From assembly GCA_951394405.1 (NCBI GenBank), contig OX596335.1, forward strand, positions 2,108,001 to 2,172,000: a stretch of 64,000 nucleotides of DNA. Reading direction: 5' to 3'. Position numbers and translations under genes: made by a program. The stretch comes from Coprinellus micaceus (Eukaryota; Basidiomycota; Agaricomycetes; Agaricales; Psathyrellaceae). The notes under the pieces are model-generated. The model did not search any database and was not told the origin of the DNA. It worked only from the letters and a program-made list of their open reading frames with translations. Positions 1 through 10,372 of this stretch are shown piece after piece; position 1 is the first letter of the stretch; every line of letters starts with the position of its first letter.

Positions 1-1588
1 GCGAGGTCGTGGGACAGGCCACACAGAGAAACATGAGGTTGGTGGCATCGCCCATGGAGTCACCGAGGAAATGGCCTCCTAGTACCGGCCAGGAGTGGAT
101 CTGAAGAAGCTTCTTTTGTTGAGACGAAGTAGATTTCAACCAATCATGAGCTCACCTACTGAATTGGGGGTTTCAGTAGAGACCGTTGGAGGGTGTCCAC
201 TTTGCTGACAGGTTGAAGGGCAGGCGCAAACCCTGTCTCCAGGTTATGATGACTGTCGACAAGATTGAGAGGGGTTGCCCAGCTACGATCATGTATCAGG
301 CTGAAGAGAAGAAACGGATGCCCGTTAGTCGATGGAGTCATTTGGTCATCTGGCCAGCGTCGACAATATTAATTCGGGATCGTAGTGCTGGATTGAGCGA
401 GATAGAGGCAGAAGAAGTAAAGGCACCGAAGCGATGTAATTGTGCGGAGGAGGCCAGATACAATGGAGAAGAGGAGGGCTAAGACGGCGTTCAAATCAGA
501 ATGGGGGGTATATGTACTGAGAACGCCACGGACCCACCTCGGCATCCGGACCAAAGGACTTTTGCAACCACATGAAAGCGGACTTGGGGTGGTGTGGTGG
601 GTCAATGAACTTGGGCGTCTCTCGATCCTTCTCGATGGATTTGCCCAAAGGGGGGGCCATGCTCCGATGTGTCCAAGCATTCTGTGGGAGTGACGCGTAC
701 GGCAGACGCCCGTCGCCTGACTCGGTATGACCTGAAAGTGAGCCTCGCGTCGAGGAACCCGGGGCAAGGCCATGGCACGATTGATTCTGCATTGGGAGCG
801 CCTAGGGCTGGGTCCGCCCTCTGCATGCGTCCAAGAAGCGCGATGCTTCTCGAGACCTGTAGCCACCGACCTCGGTCCCGCGCTGGGAGGGGTTTGGAGC
901 AAAGACGGGGGCTGGCGGACCTTTTCTTACATTCGACTGAGCAGACGTCGAGGCTCGCCAGCCCCGGTGGCAATTGGCTACGCCTCGTCAGGATAGCCGC
1001 CCGCGTGATTGACGAGCCATAAGTATTGTCCCGGACACCACCCGTTCAGGAATGGACTGTCGCACAAAGGGAAGGGAGAATGGGGGGTGCCTGGGGGCGA
1101 GTGCGCGAGTGGGCACCTCCAAGGCACCTCCCCTGGCAGCAGACACGGCAGTGCGCCCAGCGAGGAGTCTGAGCGGACATGGACCCTTGGTGGGAGCAGA
1201 GGGAGAGGTACGTCGGTGGAGGAAAGGCGGACCAGATTTGGGTGGGATCCGGACGAAAAGGGAGAGTGGGAATTGGCAGGGATTTCCAAATGGGCACGAC
1301 TTGAAATATGGCGAACCAAGGTTTGGACTTCATCGGCTCACAAGGCTGCTCTGCCAGATATCCCCCAAGGCTCTTCCCTGTCTTCTTTACGACCTCTCCA
1401 CGACCTCGACGACGACGACGCTCTGACTTCTCTCTTTCTTCTCCTTCTTCAAGCGCCCTCCTATCTTCTACTTGGCCCACTCCCAGAGAGCACATCGCTG
1501 CACACATCCCCCTCATCGCCCCCCACCCCCGCCTCACTCCTTCCTCCCCATTTCCAGTTTCATTTTCTGAGAACACCCACCAGCACCC
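1..1588. other. Non-coding 5' region
   Basis: No reading frame in this stretch resembles a protein family or continues into a supported exon. The frames present on both strands are short, overlap each other and are compositionally irregular. The last part, about 1420-1560, is strongly pyrimidine-rich on the + strand (runs of CT and TTC) and immediately precedes the Ras gene. Such CT tracts are common in fungal core promoters, so this end is probably promoter and 5' UTR of that gene. A gene cut by the left window edge cannot be excluded. Confidence 0.5.
1420..1560 (+). promoter_or_regulatory. CT-rich promoter tract of the Ras gene
   Basis: A dense run of C and T (TTCTTCTCCTTCTTC-like blocks) lies within 170 nt of the Ras start codon. 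Pyrimidine tracts of this kind often lie next to transcription starts in filamentous fungi. There is no clear TATA box. The call rests on composition and position only. Confidence 0.35.
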
Positions 1589-2462
1589 ATGGACAGCTGG
1601 AGAGTAGCAGTGCTGGGCGATGGTGGTGTCGGTAAAACTGCCCTGGCCGTCCAGGTGAGCGCCCCCGGATTCCTATCGAGACGCGAATGGAGCAATGACC
1701 TTGCCTAGTTTACTTTGAATTGTTTTGTTGGTGAGCAACCCTCCGTTTGGCCCCAAGACCAGCCCGTTGACCCTCTCCGCGCCCGCCCCTGTGGATTATA
1801 GAGGTGAGCCTCTCGTCTGCCCCCGGATCCTCCCCTGGGAGCTCATGTTCCCAAGACATACGATCCGACAATAGAGGATGCCTACCGCAAGCAGCTTGTG
1901 GTCGACAACAAGATGTGCTTCGTGGAGGTCATCGACACTGCTGGTCAGGGTACGTCCCCAGCCACTCGCTTCCTCCCCCTCCCCCTGGCTTATCGCGCAT
2001 GTGCATAGAGGAATACGCTACGCTGCGTGATCAATGGGTTCGGTACGACGATTCTCTCAGCACCGTCCGGGAGCTCGCGCTAAATCGTCTTGCCTTGTCA
2101 GGGAAGGACAGGGCTTTATCCTAGTCTACTCAATTGCCTCGCGATCGACTTTCGACCGTCTGGAGATTTTCCGTGCGTCGATGCGAAAAGTTAAGCGAGG
2201 GGACCCCATCTTTATGCTCGTTGGCAACAAATGCGACAAGGCCTACGAGCGAGAAGTGTCGCGAGAAGAGGGGGCTGCTCTTGCGCGCCAGTTTGGATGC
2301 GAGTTCATCGAAACTTCAGCAAAGACAGCATTCAACGTCGAACGTCTATTCATGAACCTCGTACGAGCGTTACGAAACACGAGAAGTATAGAACCAGGTA
2401 CCCCAGCCGATTCACAAGTTCCGACGAAAAAGAAGAAGAGTCCGAAGTGCGTGGTTCTGTAG
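1589..2462 (+). CDS. Ras-type small GTPase
   Basis: Membrane-anchored GTP switch for signalling or polarity. Six exons (1589-1654, 1709-1730, 1802-1803, 1856-1949, 2009-2042, 2102-2462) give 192 residues. Visible motifs are the P-loop GDGGVGKT near residue 10, the effector segment ETYDPTIEDAYRK, DTAGQEEY for G3 (with the usual Gln), NKCD for G4 and ETSAK for G5. A lysine-rich tail precedes the CaaX box CVVL, whose final Leu predicts geranylgeranylation. The third exon is only two nucleotides, AG, between an intron ending ATAG and one starting GTGAGC. It is needed to encode the Glu before TYDPT; without it the frame breaks. The protein resembles fungal Ras2/Rap-like GTPases more than Rho or Rab, but I cannot choose the subclass. 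Confidence 0.9.
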
Positions 2463-2978
2463 GGGACCTTGCTTTCTGGGATCACTGGGCTTTTAGATTG
2501 CCTTTTGTCTTTTTTTTACCTCTCCTCCACGATACCACTATGTTTCTTTGCTTCGCTTCCTTCTGTCGTTTGCGCCTCCCATGTAGCATCTTCCGTTCTC
2601 ATCTTGATATCTGACATTCCCCCCCTCATCCCTCTTCTGCATTTATCAGCATCCATGTCTTCCATGCGCATTGTTTCTAACTAGGGAATGTGATGTATAT
2701 CTTGACTCTGTTGGATTAACCCCTCTCCTCATCATAGTATGGCTTCAGTAGGTAGTTCATCAATCAGTACCGACGTGCGAACGTCTTGACATGCACCTCT
2801 CCTCCCCTCTACCATCGATAATTGTCAAGCATCGACCTTACTGCGCCTGGTGCCCATCTCCGTATCCAATTGGCGCTGGACACGAGACAGCTGTGCACAA
2901 TTGAATATAAATCCCATCGGTCATGAGGCCGCCACTTTAAGTTCTCCCTTCCATCCTACCATTTACAACAAATTCGCG
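2463..2978. other. Intergenic: Ras 3' end and BTB promoter
   Basis: The T-rich stretch just after the Ras stop looks like 3' UTR. Nothing coding is visible before the BTB gene start. Confidence 0.5.
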
Positions 2979-4120
2979 ATGTCCTGGACGGTCTTCCAAT
3001 GCGACAATCCAGACTTCCGCGTGCGCTCTGTGCCCGACGACATAACGTTCGGCGTTAAGCGCTCGGCGATGCAAAGGAGTGAAGCATTCCGTGAGTTGTT
3101 ATACATGAAGGCTTTATTTTCAAAGGGGAACTAATCAGGCGTCCCTTTCAATGGGCAGGTGACATGTTCTCTTTCTGTGAACAAGGACTGCCTTCTGGCG
3201 GTTCATCGGAGGCAGAGGTAGATCCTATTGTGGACCTACACGAACCCGCCGATGTGCTCGCAATCCTCTTGCGAATCTTGCACGATCCACCTCGGCCACC
3301 TGAAGAGATACTATCTTCGGAGCTGGACAGCTACGTCAAAAAGTACGACGAAGCCACCGTAATCCCGTTGCCTCTCCTCGAGCTTGTCGTGCTCCAACTC
3401 GTGGACAAGTACCTCCTGGACGAGTCCATCACAGCAGTCCTGCAACAGCACCTTCTCGCCCATGCGCCCTCAAATGGGCTGAGGGTGTATGCTTTCGCGG
3501 CGGCGAATGGCATGCAAAAGATGGCCAGCAAGGCGAGCCAATACGTCGAACCAATGGCCAAGTACACGTTCCAGGAAATCAAATGCATCCCGACAGTAAA
3601 GGCATACCATGATCTCGTCCGATTGCAGGACTTCCGTGTACAGGCCCTGCGAGACCTATTGCTGAAAGAGGATGTCTTTCCTCATGGTACGTTCCATTGT
3701 TCCCCCGTCCGTGCTGTGCGTATCGAAGTTAAGACGGTGACATGCATAGGGTATGGGGCGTGCCAGCCTCATGCTCAATCGACACCCACAACCTGGGACA
3801 CCAAACGTAGGGCTCTATTGGCGAGGATCGAAACGGGTAAGTAGATCCACAGGAACTTGTTTATTGTTCCATATGGAAGAGGAGCTCATCTCTTTTGGTA
3901 GGCAGCGATATCGCATGGGAAATGAGTTCGCTCGTCGAGACCTTGTCGGACTGCAAAACCTGCCAAAAGGCGTGTGTAGCGGCAGTGGATATGCTTGCGG
4001 TAAGTATCTCCTGTCTGGATGTGGATTGAATTGATACGAAACCTCCTTTGACATCTCTAGTACAAATGTCGAAGGATACCAAAAACTCTAGAAAAGCTTC
4101 CAACAGGGTATCTAGAATAA
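2979..4120 (+). CDS. BTB/POZ-like domain protein
   Basis: Five exons (2979-3090, 3159-3686, 3750-3836, 3902-3999, 4061-4120) encode 294 residues. The N-terminus has the pattern of the BTB proteins that are greatly expanded in Agaricomycetes: a first strand, 'DDITFGVKRSAMQRSEAFR', then a segment with PIVDLHEPADVLAILLRIL, then helices up to about residue 215. The C-terminal part contains a short Cys cluster, CKTCQKAC. BTB folds mediate dimerisation or recruitment to cullin-3 ligases, but fungal members of this type are mostly uncharacterised. No DNA-binding, Kelch or other effector domain is visible. The start is the first ATG after a long non-coding stretch. The family call is likely; the function is unknown. 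Confidence 0.8.
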
Positions 4121-4229
4121 GGGTCTCCGTAAGATGGCCAGGCTCTGAGAGGAAGCAATAGCGCATAATGGAGCAGGGTCGTTGTTTAATATAAGGGAGG
4201 AGTGGAAGCTGATATGGGTTGGTAGATGA

Positions 4230-5008
4230 TCATGTGTTGTGCCAGAATAGCGTCCTGAGATCCTTCCAAGCATTTGAATCGAGATAGAGATATTTCATCG
4301 AATTGAACATGCCGGGCTGAATAGTCTCGCCTCGGTGTCTGAAGAGCCACATCACAGCACCCCATGAGAGTGCAGCGAAAACGGTGAAGTACTTGGAGTT
4401 TGGAGGAAGGGGCTTGACGGCAGATGATGCAAGAGCCGAATCAGGCGCTGTCTTGTAGCCGGACGTGGCTCGAGGAATGAACGAGGCGACTACTCGCGAG
4501 ACAACGTAGAGCACGATCTGAGGGAAGAGTGCGTGGATAGAGAGGGCGAGGAGGTGAGATGAAGGGGTCCGAGAATAACCCAGCATGAGACGAACCTGCT
4601 CGTTCACGGCGTTCCGCTCCCCAAAGACCACATAACCTCCGATGAGACCAGCAATGAAGGTATCGAGGCTGCGCTCCTTGCCCTTGTTCGTCTTCTTTTG
4701 GAGAAGCAACAAGGACTTGTAGATGGTCACAAACTTGGCCAGATTGAAAGCGTGCTGTTTGGTAGCCCGGAAGATGTTCTTCGCCCGCGATTGCCAACTA
4801 GGAGACCATATCAGGCTGGGTTTGGGGTGGGCGCCTATGGTTCAGGGTCTACTCACTCTCCTCGACCAAACAGAATAGACATGACCAGAGCATGTGGGAA
4901 GCGGACCTTCACTCCGTAGACGAATCCATTCCGAGCACCCTTGAGAATGGCAAGGTAGTCGTGGTAGGCTGGGTTCGTGATAATTTCGTTCAATAGGGCC
5001 ATCGACAT
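4230..5008 (-). CDS. PXMP4: Peroxisomal membrane protein 4 (Tim17/PMP24 family)
   Basis: Two exons (4857-5008, 4230-4797) give 239 residues. The N-terminal block RNGFVYGVKVRFPHALVMS followed by an ILFGRG turn is the signature of PXMP4/PMP24, an integral peroxisomal membrane protein of the Tim17/Tim22/Tim23/Pmp24 superfamily. Later hydrophobic segments (FIAGLIGGYVVFGE, LSIHALFPQIVLYVVSRVV, YFTVFAALSWGAVMWLF) fit four or so membrane helices. Length agrees with the family (about 210-250). The biochemical role of the family is poorly defined. The gene faces the BTB gene tail to tail about 110 nt away. Confidence 0.88.
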
Positions 5009-6283
5009 CTTGGGCGTAAAAAGCAGAGAAAGGGAAACTCTAGAAGCAAGAGGACCGTCTATGTGGAACGAGTGGGTGGGTCGTAGAGGGTGAGGAGAAG
5101 AGACTTGGAACGCTCATGGTGGAACGAACACATGAAGCCGGAGAATCACATGGTAAATCATTGACCCGGCTCCTTTTCTAGTGCGGGGAAAGGCACCAGA
5201 ACCAATAATTAGCAAACTCACTACAAATTGTTGTAGTGCGTTAAATACGAGGGCCGTTGCAGGCAGAGAGCCAAGTAACGTAAAGTCAACGGAGTCGGTG
5301 GGTAACAGGAAGCATCCAAAGCGCCCTTGCTTCTAGCTGACCTGGGGCCGGATTTTGTTATAAAAGAGGCCTGACAGCCCGGGGGGTGCGTTGGGACAAG
5401 AGGAATCTACTTGAAACCACACTAGTACGCGGGTGAGGGGGGTGAGAACGACTCGGAGGTCCGACAGGATGACCAATCCAAGAGCAGATATCCTACATGA
5501 GGTGAGGAGGGCGGCTTGGTTCGGGGCTGTGGTGGTGAACTGTATCGATCCGGTTTTGCCACCAACCGAATCCACCAACAACTGTCCGGGTCCAGGGGAA
5601 CTGGTTCGTAGAAACCGGGTAGAACGTCTGGGAAATTGGGACAGAAACCCGTCTTCCATTCGGAACAGATGTTCTGCTGGAAGGTACGGGTGTGGTATAC
5701 CTTATTTTGGACCACCCATACGAACGAACCATTGCTAGAATGTGACAATGCGGCAGCGAAAAAGGGTAAAAAGGGGTAAGGTGTTAATATTGGCCCATTT
5801 AAAAAAAAAGAAAGTAGGCCTGGGCCAACCGATGTCGGATGATAAGCGCTTAGCGCTTAGATCAGGAGGATTGGATTGAGTGGATCTTTCCCAATGATAA
5901 CCGGCCTGGGTCTGCGCAGTTTTCCACTGTGGTCTTCCATAGAACTGGTAAATATTAAAGCTTAAAGGAGCACGTAAGCGGTACAAATGTTCTGAAGGAA
6001 AGATGGGGTGATTGTAAGTATCGTTGGAGATGGGAGAGATTGGGTTGAATTCTGGAGAGCACGTATCGGGTCAAAGTTAACCACAGAGTACTCACTACTG
6101 TCGCTGTTGGACGGGCGCGGTGTAGTTCCAGTAGCAGAACCTAGGGGATGAGGACACAGAGCAATTCGAGATCTGACCAATAGGGGTCAGCTCCACGTGA
6201 CAGTATCCCAACGATCTCGAGTTCAATGGGCACGTAACGGGCTTTGCACCACTCTCACCACTGCCGACGACCCCAATTCGAGA
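5009..6283. other. Divergent intergenic region
   Basis: About 1.3 kb separates the start codons of the PXMP4-type gene (-) and the MTC1 gene (+). Frames at 5333-5748 exist on both strands but match nothing. A short palindromic repeat built of TAAGCGCT units sits near 5842-5860, and an A10-like run near 5801. No terminal inver­ted repeats or transposase remnants are visible. Confidence 0.45.
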
Positions 6284-7785
6284 ATGCCAATGGCATCCAA
6301 ATCTAAATCCAAAGCTGAAGAGGCCCTCGAGTTCCTGGACGACCTCGACTCCTTCGCTACTCCCGTTGATCCCAACGCCATCACCAAGAGCAAGACCCCT
6401 CCGCCACCCCCTGCTGCAGGCGGGAAGCGCAACGAGGAAGAAGTATTTGCATTCATCGACGAAGTAACACAGAAGAGCACCGAACCCACACCCAAAGTTG
6501 CTGCTACCATCCCCCGATCTGGAACACCGACTGTGAGGAAGAGCACTGAGCGTGTGCGTCTGGGCGGAGGGCCCATTGCTGCGTCTTCCTCGACATCCTC
6601 CTTGCATAGGACAACGAGCACTGAAAGCTACAGGGCCAAGACCGAAGGATCGCCAACACCTGCTCCTGCAGGCCCCGGCGGTGGATGGGGCTGGGGATCT
6701 GTCTGGTCGACAGCGTCTTCTGCGATCCAACAGGCCAGATCGGTGGTTGATGAGCAAGTGAAACACCTCCCAAAGAATCTCCCTATTCAGAATGATCAGG
6801 TTCGAGGGTGGGGAGAAAGTGCGTTGGAGTATGGGAAGAAGGCACAGGAGTATGCCAAGAGCGCACAGCTGGACAAACTTAGTGAGCAGTTTTAAATGTG
6901 CGCTCGGGAAGAAGAGAGCTGATATTTGGCGACAGGCCAAGATTTCAAGCGAGTTGGCCTGTCTACTTTAACCGATATCCTCAATGTCGTCGCTCCTCCT
7001 ATCTCTGAGCACGAAGTCATTCAAGTTTGGCTCAGTCATGATATGCAAGGTTACGAGGGCGTCGAGTCCTTGGTTTATCGCTCATTGACACGGGTAAGGT
7101 TGTCCCTTCACTTCACATCCTTATGTTTCTAAATTTCCTTGTATAGATCTTGGAGCAAGTTGAAGGAGGCGACCTTATAGTTAACCGTGGCAATGAATCG
7201 AAACCTAAAGACGATGCACCTGGCGGTCGTCAGTTGAATCCCGTTGACGGTTATGAGTCTGCGGTGAAGCTTGCGCAGGTACGTCTGTATCGGTCCTCCT
7301 GCACAATTCATCGTTAAATGTGCGTCAAGGTTGAGGTTGAATCCCTCGCCAAGGGCAACAAGAAGGTTTCCAACCCTTCAGAGGTCAACAACCCCACCAC
7401 ATATTCCAACGTTTACATTCGCATTCAGCCCTTCTTCAAGCGCTTCAAAATATCAGAAGACGGTTCTGACAAAGCCTCTAACAAACTCCAATTCCTCGTG
7501 TACCTCTTTGACCCCGAACACGAACTCACACACACCTCAGTAACTCAAGCCGTGTCGGCGACATGGATTGACATATGGGACGAATATGATTGGGTGGAGG
7601 ATCTCGTCGCTGACTCGCTCAGGCTCGGCGTTGAAGTCCTCGGTCAGGATTACGTCGTCTCGCGGATGGGATGGGCCAAGAAATCCGGGGAGGAAGGAGA
7701 AGAGGAGGAAGAGGAGGATAGCTCGGAAGAGGATACATCTTCGGAAGAGGGCGACCCCAAGACCAAGAAGCTTGCGGACTCTTGA
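6284..7785 (+). CDS. MTC1: Maintenance of telomere capping protein 1 (Mtc1/DUF5427)
   Basis: Four exons (6284-6881, 6936-7093, 7147-7278, 7330-7785) encode 447 residues, close to the yeast protein. The N-terminus carries the typical EEALEFLDDLDSF block and EEVFAFIDEV, then a low-complexity Ser/Pro region, a Gly/Trp-rich patch (GGGWGWGSVWSTASSAIQQA) and the conserved C-terminal half with LSTLTDILNVVAPPISEHEV and YSNVYIRIQPFF. The protein ends in a long acidic Glu/Ser tail. In yeast Mtc1 is linked genetically to telomere capping and is found with COPI vesicles; its molecular role is unclear. ATG codons at 6284 and 6290 are both possible starts. It converges on the complex I gene, 145 nt away. 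Confidence 0.88.
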
Positions 7786-7930
7786 CTACATGTCCAGCGA
7801 TGATACCCAGCCCTCGACTTTGCTCTTCTCGAGTGTTTACCCCGACCCTGCAAATTGATCATGTACAGTACTCCCTTGGAATATGATACCATTGAAAATG
7901 GAATTCGCCATCGCTCTACAGGGGAAACGT

Positions 7931-9063
7931 CTATTGCTTGCTGGCCTCGGGCTCAGGGGGTGGGGGAGGGAGGTGCTTGAGCTCGTCTGGTCGCTTCCCT
8001 GCCTTGCCGTCGCCGACTTGCTCCCATGGCGAAAGGGACTCGAAGTTGCTATGGGCAATTTAGTGGCAGGCGTAAGGCAGACTCGAGGGACATACCGGAA
8101 GGCTTGGGTGAGTTGGAGGGGCTCGTAGACGACGCGCTTGCGCTCTTCGTCGTAACGGAGTTCGGTATAACCCTATTTAAAATCAGTCTGTACACCGAAG
8201 CAGTCGAGGGGGCGCGAAACGAACAGTAATAGGGAAGTCCTTCCTCAATGGGTGACCCTCGAAGCCTAGAAAACGCTTCAGTACATAGCAGTGAAGTGGC
8301 TTGGAAATCAGGTACCGTAGTCGGTTAGGATGCGGCGCCTATGGTATACGTATCAGCACGCAAATCAGGGCAGATAAAGCATGGCGCACAGATCGGGGTG
8401 GTTCTCGAAGAAAATACCGTAAAGATCCCAAGCCTCTCGCTCGTACCTGAACAGTGTCAATTGGCGCGTATGTGGATGGGGTGACAGTCGACGTACCAGT
8501 CAGCACCACGGAAAACAGGGACAGCGCTAGGAACAGCGTCGGCCTCGCCAGCGTAGGTCTTGACCCTGATCCTTCCGGCATGCTTCACGCTGAGCAAGTG
8601 GTACACGACCTCGAAACGCTTCTCCCGTTCGGGGAAGTCGACACCGCTGATATCCATGCAGGCTTTAAACTGGCATTGAGAGTGGTCGCGGAGGAAGGTG
8701 AGAACGGGAATAACGGCGGAGGGCGCGACGTATAGCGTCAATTCGTCCTTGAGGACCGAGAATTGTTGGATATACTTGGGAAGGCACTGGGTGAGGTAGG
8801 AGCCGTAGGTGTGAAGCTTCTCAGCGGTCTCGGCGTAGAGAGTCTCGGTGAGGTTTGGAGAGGTGGACTCCTTGAAGGGGGCGGCAGAGGCTATTCGAGG
8901 GTAAGCAAGACGGAGTCGGAACGGCTGGAGAGACCCCACTTTTGGTTGACGATGTCGAGTGCAGACAACGTCTACGCTGTACGTTGGCGGCTGCGGCCAC
9001 TGAGGGGCGCGCTGTGACGGCCCTCAGAGCACGTCCAGAGTTGAGAGCGAGACGGAAGGCCAT
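7931..9063 (-). CDS. NADH:ubiquinone oxidoreductase 30 kDa subunit (NDUFS3/NuoC)
   Basis: Core subunit of the peripheral arm of mitochondrial complex I. Seven exons (8940-9063, 8497-8890, 8390-8446, 8316-8338, 8225-8265, 8096-8172, 7931-8048) give 277 residues. The first 40 residues are Arg/Ala/Ser-rich, as expected of a matrix targeting peptide. The body carries the NuoC signatures: DISGVDFPER, YEREAWDLYGIFFENHPDL, the RILTDYGFEGHPLRKDFP block and TELRYDEERKRVVYEPL. The C-terminus is FESLSPWEQVG followed by a short proline-rich tail. The two smallest internal exons are 23 and 41 nt. Intron 5 starts GTTCGT rather than GTRNGT. The gene is divergent from the BCAS2 gene with only 134 nt between start codons. 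Confidence 0.95.
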
Positions 9064-9197
9064 GGCGACGGCGACAACGATGAGGAGCGGGAAGAAATGT
9101 CGCTGGCCGCTGTTGGCACCAACTGGGTTCGGCAATTGCCGAACACCGCCGACATGGATATCGCGTCCAGCACGGTCTGGCACCGACCACCATCCAA
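9064..9197. promoter_or_regulatory. Bidirectional promoter, complex I subunit / BCAS2
   Basis: Only 134 nt separate the two divergent start codons, so both promoters and both 5' UTRs must lie here or overlap the neighbouring gene. No TATA box is visible. Confidence 0.5.
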
Positions 9198-10006
9198 ATG
9201 GCCTCAACAGACGACTACCTCGACAGTCTGCCGTACTACGACGATGACCTCCAGAAATTTCCATATCTCCGGCAAAAGGTCGACCAGGAGCTGGCACGCG
9301 AGTTGAAGAAGATGGATCAGGGAGCACTCCATCCCAAAGTACCTCCGCCGGTCGAGCTCTTTACTGTTCGTGAGCACAGTTTAGGTTGCTTCTGCTGCAC
9401 TCTAATGCTCAAATGAATCCAGGACCACCCTCTGCTCAAGGCTGAGCTAGAGCGTGCTCGAACGGGTGAACCCCTTCCCGTGCTCGACACCCACAGGTAC
9501 CAGCTACCTGCCCCAACGTCAAAACCTGGGTCGGACGAAGAGTGGCAAGCCGCCCTTGGTAACGCTCGGGCACAGCTGCAGCATCAGAAAGTCCGGTGAG
9601 TAGCATCCTCCTCTTGTGCTGTCTGTGCTCTGATGATTCTCAGCCAATCGAATCTGGCACTCCTCCAAACCTACGGCCCGAATGCTCATCGGATATACAA
9701 CTACTTGCTCGAGGAGACCACCAAGCAGGTTGAAAAGGCGTCGGAGGATCTGAAGCAGCTGACGGTCGACGTTAATCGCGAGCGCAAGAACGATCAGGTC
9801 CGTCTTTGTCGTCCATGCATCTTATGGCCTGCCGTTTATTCTCGCATCCATAGGAGCGCCTCGGCAAGCAATTGACCTCGCTCGAGACGCGGTGGACAGA
9901 ACTGATTTCGAGCATCCTCCAAATTGAAATGGCCAACACCGCGCTGGACGTTGAGATCGACCGCTTGAACAAGCACGAGGCGGAGCTTGCTGAACAACTT
10001 GGCTAG
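9198..10006 (+). CDS. Pre-mRNA-splicing factor BCAS2/SPF27 (Cwf7)
   Basis: Component of the Prp19/NineTeen complex that joins the spliceosome on activation. Four exons (9198-9365, 9423-9595, 9644-9797, 9854-10006) give 215 residues, matching the human protein (225). The family pattern is clear: an N-terminal DSLPYYDDDL, a Pro-rich linker, LLQTYGPNAHRIYNYLLE in the middle (compare the 'NLELL...GCNAW' block of BCAS2) and a C-terminal coiled coil ending in EIDRLNKHEAELAEQLG. Donors of introns 1 and 3 are GTTCGT and GTCCGT. The gene shares a short divergent promoter with the complex I subunit. Confidence 0.88.
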
Positions 10007-10372
10007 ACTCTGCTCTCCCGTGTATTATACTTGTAGCTCGTAATTCATCTCTTTCTGCCTTCCCTTCATAAAGTCGAGTTCTTGAATCGAGTCTCCAGCG
10101 ACGCCGAAGCTCCGGGCATTTACCAAAGGTAGACATGAGAACGCCTGGGCCGGCCGGGGTGTGGGATCAGAGCGAGCTGCAAGCGCTGCAGCTTCGTACA
10201 TATCCCCCGCACACTGGTGGTCGAATCCCCAGGTACGCCTCCGTTGTGCTCCTGGACGATGGCGAACCCGTGTCTCATCGTCGTTCACTCCCGCACTCAT
10301 CGTCACATCGTTCGTGGCGACCAGTTTTTACAGGGAAGACAACAGCACGCAAAAGCGTCTTGAGACGCGTTT
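10007..10372. other. Intergenic, promoter of the large disordered-protein gene
   Basis: No coding signal. It holds the BCAS2 3' UTR and the upstream region of the next gene. Confidence 0.45.

Noticed and set aside
369..902. 177-codon frame on the minus strand
   Set aside because: No domain, no splice context, and overlapping frames of equal quality on the other strand.
5333..5748. Possible transposon remnant between PXMP4 and MTC1
   Set aside because: Overlapping open frames on both strands, but no transposase motif, terminal repeat or target-site duplication.
5842..5860. TAAGCGCT palindromic repeat
   Set aside because: Too short and single in the region to call an element; a similar GCGCTTAGCGCT string near 50350 is not flanked by matching sequence.
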